Assembly (NCBI GenBank): GCA_003648245.1
Contig: QMOO01000030.1
Location: 1 to 10,547, forward strand
From: Caldisericota bacterium
GTDB taxonomy: Bacteria; Caldisericota; Caldisericia; B22-G15
Reading direction: 5' to 3'
Length of the DNA stretch: 10,547 nucleotides
Shown here: positions 6,816 to 10,547 of the stretch, piece by piece
Layout of the letters: the number at the start of each line of letters is the position of its first letter
How positions within the stretch are numbered: position 1 is the stretch's first letter
Program-made: the position numbers and the translations under genes
The notes under the pieces: generated by a model
The model's database searches: none
The model's input: only the letters and a program-made list of their open reading frames with translations
What the model was told of the DNA's origin: nothing

Positions 6816-6855
6816 ATCCCTGACCTGGAGAAAAATTTACTCTGGGTTAAGGGGT
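6816..6855 (+). promoter_or_regulatory. Hairpin in the rpsO leader, candidate S15 autoregulatory site
   Basis: Bases 6816-6830 pair with 6840-6855 around the A/T-rich loop 6831-6839, giving 15 pairs with one bulged A (6849). Near the loop end is G6827-U6843 next to G6828-C6842. This is the G-U/G-C step that S15 recognises in helix 22 of 16S rRNA and in known rpsO leaders of other bacteria. The stem ends six bases before the AGGAGG (6861-6866) of rpsO, so protein bound here could block initiation. The pairing is seen in the sequence; the regulatory role is inferred from the S15 family. Confidence 0.6.
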
Positions 6856-6871
6856 AGGTTAGGAGGTAAAG

Positions 6872-7138
6872 ATGCTGGAAAAGGAAGAAAAACAGGAAAT
6901 TATTGCAAAGTATCAGATTCACGAAGGTGATACTGGTTCTCCAGAGGTACAGATTGCAATACTTACTGAAAAAATTAAGAGACTTTCAGAACACTTGAAA
7001 GTTCATAAGAAGGACCATTCATCAAGAAGGGGTCTTCTTAAAATGGTTGGTAGAAGAAGGAAACTTTTAAATTATTTAAAAGAGAAGGATTATAATAGGT
7101 ATATTCATTTAATAGAAAGCTTAGGTTTAAGAAAATAA
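6872..7138 (+). CDS. rpsO: 30S ribosomal protein S15
   Basis: 88 residues, the usual length. A primary 16S rRNA binder of the small-subunit platform. It shows the family core: TGSPEVQIA (21-29), the H-x(6)[12 protein letters not shown] segment (about 41-56) whose His, Asp and Ser residues contact rRNA, the RR-x-LL-YL helix (62-69) and the C-terminal LIESLGLRK. The start is fixed by AGGAGG five bases upstream. The stop codon directly abuts the pnp ATG. A near-consensus promoter and a hairpin with an S15-type recognition step precede it, so feedback control is likely. Confidence 0.99.
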   Translation: MLEKEEKQEIIAKYQIHEGDTGSPEVQIAILTEKIKRLSEHLKVHKKDHSSRRGLLKMVGRRRKLLNYLKEKDYNRYIHLIESLGLRK

Positions 7139-9286
7139 ATGGGTCAAGAAATAGAGAAAAAAACGTTAGAAATTGAGGTAGCGGGAAAAAATATAATTTT
7201 TGAAACAGGAGAACTTGCAAAGCAAGCCGGTGGTTCCACTCTTGTTAAACTTGGTGGAACTGTTGTTCTTGCTGTTGCTACTGTTTCTGAAGAACCCCGA
7301 GAGGATATTGATTTTCTTCCCCTTGTTGTAGATTATGAAGAGAAGCTTTATGCTGCAGGAAAAATTCCTGGAGGTTTCTACAAGAGAGAAGGAAGACCAA
7401 CAGAGTCAGAGATATTAAAGTCAAGACTTATTGACAGACCTTTAAGACCACTATTCCCTGAGTTTTTCTATAATGATGTACAGGTGATAGTTACTGTTTT
7501 ATCTCAGGATAAGGAAAATCCTGCTGATATTCTTGGATTAAATGGAGCATCCCTTGCTGTATCTCTTTCAAATGCTCCCTTTGAAGGTCCCATAGGTGCA
7601 GTAAGAATTGGGAAGATAGGAGATAAATTCATAATTAATCCCACTTTTGAAGAGATAGAAAATGGTGAAATGGATATTGTTGTGGCTGGAACAGAAGATA
7701 ATATAATTATGGTTGAAGCAGGAGCAAAAGAGGTTCCAGAGGATGTAATAGTTGATGCCCTTGAAGTTGCTCATGAAGAGATTAGAAAAATTGCAAGAAA
7801 GATAAAAGAATTTGCCTCTATGTATGGAAAGGAGAAGATGGAAGTTACTCCTCTTGAAATAGAAGAATCTATGGTTGAAGAGGCAAGAAAAGAGCTTGAA
7901 CCAAAAATTGAGGAAATTCTCTCAAAAGCTAAGGATAAAAAGGAGAGGGAAGCACTACTTGATGAATTAAAGGAAGAGTTTGTAGGAAAGTTTATTCCTG
8001 AAGACGAAGAGAATAATGAACTTGAGAAAAAGCTAAAATATATATTCAAGAAAGTACTCAAAAAGTATGTCAGAAGAAGAGTATTTGAGAAAAAGATAAG
8101 AGTAGATGGAAGAGGACCAAAGGATGTAAGACCACTTTATATAAAGGTTGGTTTTCTCCCTTACGCTCATGGCTCTGGATTATTTACAAGAGGTCAAACT
8201 CAAGTTCTCTCTGTTACCACCCTTGGAGGGGTTGGTGAAGGTCAATTAATTGAAGGTCTGGAAGAAGAATTTACCAAGAGATATATGCACTACTATAACT
8301 TCCCTCCATTTTCCGTAGGTGAGGTTAAGCCCTTGCGTGCACCATCAAGAAGAGAAATTGGACATGGAGCTCTTGCAGAAAGAGCGTTGCTTCCTGTGCT
8401 TCCTCCTGAAGATGAGTTCCCATACACAATAAGGGTAGTTTCTGAAGTTCTTGAATCAAATGGCTCAACTTCTATGGCTTCTGTTTGCGGTTCCACACTT
8501 TCTCTAATGGATGCAGGTGTTCCTATAAAAAGACCTGTTTCAGGAATAGCCATGGGACTTATAAAGGAAGAAGATGGTTTTGTAGTTCTTACAGACATTC
8601 AGGGAATGGAAGATGCTCTTGGAGATATGGATTTTAAAGTTGCAGGAACTAAAAATGGAGTGACAGCGCTCCAGATGGATATGAAGATAAAGGGTATAGA
8701 TACAGATATTTTAAGGGTGGCCCTATCTCAGGCAAGAGAAGCAAGAATGTACATTTTAGGGGAAATGTTAAAGGTGATTGATAAACCAAGAGATTCTGTA
8801 TCCCCGTATGCTCCAAGAGTTATAGTTATGGATATTACACCTGAAAAAATAAAAGATGTAATTGGTCCTCAGGGAAAATTTATAAAGAAGATTATAGAGG
8901 AAACAGGAGCTAAAATAGATATTGAACCCACAGGAATTCTGTATATTACAGCGCCTGACATGGAATCCGGTAATAAAGCCAAGAAGATGGTTGAAGAGCT
9001 GACCAAAGATGTAGAGGTAGGAAGAGTTTATCTTGGGAAGGTACTCTCTGTTAGAGATTTTGGTCTTATAGTGGAGTTAACTCCAAGTAAAGATGGACTC
9101 TTGCATGTATCCCAGATGCCAGCTTCCACTGCAAAGAATCCCAGACTCTGGCCAAAAGTAGGCGAAGAAATTGTGGTAAAGGTTCAGAGAGTAGATGAAC
9201 TTGGAAGAATAACACTTACTCAGAAAGGGCTCTTTCCTGAGAAAGAAAAAAACACCCATAATAGAAGAGGTAAATGGAGAAAATAA
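7139..9286 (+). CDS. pnp: Polyribonucleotide nucleotidyltransferase (PNPase)
   Basis: Phosphorolytic 3'-5' exoribonuclease, a trimer that degrades mRNA and can join the degradosome. 715 residues, normal size. First RNase PH domain about 9-145, with the RNA-contacting loop GFYKREGRP (79-87) where many homologues have FFRREGRP. Helical linker about 240-315, very rich in Glu and Lys. Second RNase PH domain about 321-550, with the phosphate-site SNGSTSMAS (440-448) and catalytic Asp492 and Asp496-Asp498 in MEDALGDMDFKVAGT. KH domain about 563-620 (GPQGKFIKK). S1 domain about 626-695. Short basic tail. ATG follows the rpsO stop with no base between them and no good Shine-Dalgarno, only AGG 13 bases away, so translation is probably coupled to rpsO. 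Confidence 0.99.
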   Translation: MGQEIEKKTLEIEVAGKNIIFETGELAKQAGGSTLVKLGGTVVLAVATVSEEPREDIDFLPLVVDYEEKLYAAGKIPGGFYKREGRPTESEILKSRLIDRPLRPLFPEFFYNDVQVIVTVLSQDKENPADILGLNGASLAVSLSNAPFEGPIGAVRIGKIGDKFIINPTFEEIENGEMDIVVAGTEDNIIMVEAGAKEVPEDVIVDALEVAHEEIRKIARKIKEFASMYGKEKMEVTPLEIEESMVEEARKELEPKIEEILSKAKDKKEREALLDELKEEFVGKFIPEDEENNELEKKLKYIFKKVLKKYVRRRVFEKKIRVDGRGPKDVRPLYIKVGFLPYAHGSGLFTRGQTQVLSVTTLGGVGEGQLIEGLEEEFTKRYMHYYNFPPFSVGEVKPLRAPSRREIGHGALAERALLPVLPPEDEFPYTIRVVSEVLESNGSTSMASVCGSTLSLMDAGVPIKRPVSGIAMGLIKEEDGFVVLTDIQGMEDALGDMDFKVAGTKNGVTALQMDMKIKGIDTDILRVALSQAREARMYILGEMLKVIDKPRDSVSPYAPRVIVMDITPEKIKDVIGPQGKFIKKIIEETGAKIDIEPTGILYITAPDMESGNKAKKMVEELTKDVEVGRVYLGKVLSVRDFGLIVELTPSKDGLLHVSQMPASTAKNPRLWPKVGEEIVVKVQRVDELGRITLTQKGLFPEKEKNTHNRRGKWRK

Positions 9287-10527
9287 TAGAAAAGACCCTG
9301 AAATCAGGGTCTAAGTTTATTTTTCAAAAGAATTCAAATTTCCCCTCTTTTTCTCTTTTTGTTTTAGTTCCCTCAGGCTCAATATTTGAAACAGAAGATA
9401 CAAATGGATATTCACACTTTATAGAGCATCTTGTTTTTAAAGGGACTGATAGAAGAAATAGTTTGGATATTCCCAGAGAGATTGAGGGTATTGGTGGAGA
9501 TATGAATGCATTTACTGGAAGTGAGTTTACCGGGTTTTATATAAGAGCAAGGGACAAACATTTTGATAGAGCAAGTGACGTACTCTTTGACATTCTCTTT
9601 AATGCATCATTCCCAGAGGTGGAAATTGAAAGGGAGAAGAATGTTGTTATCCAGGAGATCCTGTCCCTTGAGGATTCACCAGATGAACTCTCCATTGTGG
9701 AACTTAAAAAAGCAATGTGGAGTGGTTCTCCTTTCTCATTTGAAGTTATTGGAAAGGATAGTGTTATAAAGAATGCAACAAGAGACAAGCTTATAAACTT
9801 TTACAGGAGTTTCTATACTCCAGAAAAGATTATTATTTCTGTTTATGGAAATCTGGAATTTGACAAGGTTAAAAGCATTCTTGAAGAAAAGATAGATAAA
9901 AAGAGCAAGAACTCCAGGTTCAACTCATCTCCTAAAGCTCCTGAATTTAAAAAAGGTATAAGTGTAAAATGGAAAGATACAAAGCAGGTTCATATCTCAA
10001 TTGGATTTCCATTTCCTTCAGTTGTATCCCCAGATTATTACTCTTCTCTTTTATACACAGTTATACTTGGTGGAGGAATGTCTTCAAGGCTTTACTCTAA
10101 GATAAGAGAGGAGTTAGGACTTGTTTATTCTATATATACCTTTACTCTATCCTATAAGGATACAGGTGCAGGAGTTATATACTTTGCTACATCAAAGGAA
10201 AACGTTGGAAAGGTAGTTAACGAGATAAAAGTGATACTTACAAGGATAACTAAGGAAGGTGTAAAAAAAGATGAAATAGAAAGGGGAAAAGAGTATTTAA
10301 TAGGGAATTCTCTGCTAAAACTTGAGAGTTCTCTCTCAAGAAGTGAAAGAAATGCTGTTTCTTATCATAGGAGGGGCTATGTGGAGGTTTTTGATGAGGT
10401 TATCAAGAAGCTTCAATCTGTCACTTATGATGAAATTATGATGGAAGCAGAGAAGGTAAATTTTGATAATGTAAGTTTTGGTATTTGCGGAGACATAAAT
10501 TATGACGAATTTAAAAGATTATTGTAA
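9274..10527 (+). CDS. M16 family zinc metallopeptidase (processing-peptidase-like)
   Basis: 417 residues, a full single-unit M16B-type protein with two similar halves. The inverted zinc site HFIEH gives His48, Glu51 (catalytic) and His52, and the third ligand Glu128 comes 76 residues later in VIQEI, the classical spacing. The C-terminal half has GGGMSSRLYSKIREELGLVYSI (266-287), the conserved substrate-side segment of the family. No signal peptide, so cytoplasmic. ATG lies inside the end of pnp (13-base overlap, other frame) after GAGG at a short distance. The same order, pnp followed by an M16 protease (MlpA/YmxG), occurs in Bacillus-type genomes with a deacetylase gene between them, which is absent here. 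The substrate is unknown; peptide degradation is the general role of the family. Confidence 0.94.
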   Translation: MEKIIEKTLKSGSKFIFQKNSNFPSFSLFVLVPSGSIFETEDTNGYSHFIEHLVFKGTDRRNSLDIPREIEGIGGDMNAFTGSEFTGFYIRARDKHFDRASDVLFDILFNASFPEVEIEREKNVVIQEILSLEDSPDELSIVELKKAMWSGSPFSFEVIGKDSVIKNATRDKLINFYRSFYTPEKIIISVYGNLEFDKVKSILEEKIDKKSKNSRFNSSPKAPEFKKGISVKWKDTKQVHISIGFPFPSVVSPDYYSSLLYTVILGGGMSSRLYSKIREELGLVYSIYTFTLSYKDTGAGVIYFATSKENVGKVVNEIKVILTRITKEGVKKDEIERGKEYLIGNSLLKLESSLSRSERNAVSYHRRGYVEVFDEVIKKLQSVTYDEIMMEAEKVNFDNVSFGICGDINYDEFKRLL

Positions 10528-10547
10528 AGAAAATCCTGTTAAAATTA

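Noticed and set aside
6783..6869. TTACCT (6783-6788) complementary to AGGTAA (6864-6869) at the rpsO ribosome binding site, as an anti-Shine-Dalgarno pairing
   Set aside because: The upstream half overlaps the -10 box and lies before the predicted transcription start, so it should not be in the RNA.
6623..6922. A 99-codon open frame on the minus strand across the tRNA gene
   Set aside because: It contains the peptide typical of translating the complement of a tRNA (GIRTPTYGSRVRCPTVRR), overlaps rpsO antisense and has no ribosome binding site.

Overview
The window reads as a stretch of chromosome from a low-G+C bacterium, probably thermophilic. Arg is encoded almost only by AGA/AGG, ATA is common for Ile, and the proteins are rich in Lys and Glu. 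Shine-Dalgarno sites are strong (AGGAGG, GGAGGTGA). I cannot name the species. The S-layer-homology (SLH) protein and the rpsO-pnp-M16 peptidase order fit Clostridia-like Firmicutes or deep-branching low-G+C lineages.

Left part (1-1871, minus strand): a purine operon, guaB then guaA. guaA runs off the left edge and its start lies inside the end of guaB. GuaB is a short IMP dehydrogenase without the usual CBS pair. Together the two enzymes convert IMP to XMP to GMP. A consensus-like promoter sits between guaB and a strong intrinsic terminator that closes the next operon upstream.

Middle (1893-6615, minus strand): a two-gene surface operon. The first gene encodes a 1220-residue secreted protein with six cysteine-framework beta-sandwich-like modules, two GEVTDY-type domains, a cohesin-like domain and a C-terminal dockerin-like EF-hand region. 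The second, one base further on, encodes a 340-residue protein with a cohesin-like domain and three SLH repeats. The pair looks like a client and its cell-wall anchor, a cellulosome-like cohesin/dockerin arrangement with no visible enzyme. This is the least familiar part of the window.

Right part (6634-10527, plus strand): a tRNA-Gln(CUG) gene with its own extended -10 promoter, divergent from the surface operon, followed by rpsO, pnp and an M16 zinc peptidase in one tight operon. The rpsO leader can fold into a long hairpin next to the ribosome binding site. It carries a G-U/G-C pair step like the one ribosomal protein S15 reads on 16S rRNA, which suggests autoregulation. There is no gene-free stretch above 300 bases. 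The last 20 bases hold nothing I can identify.
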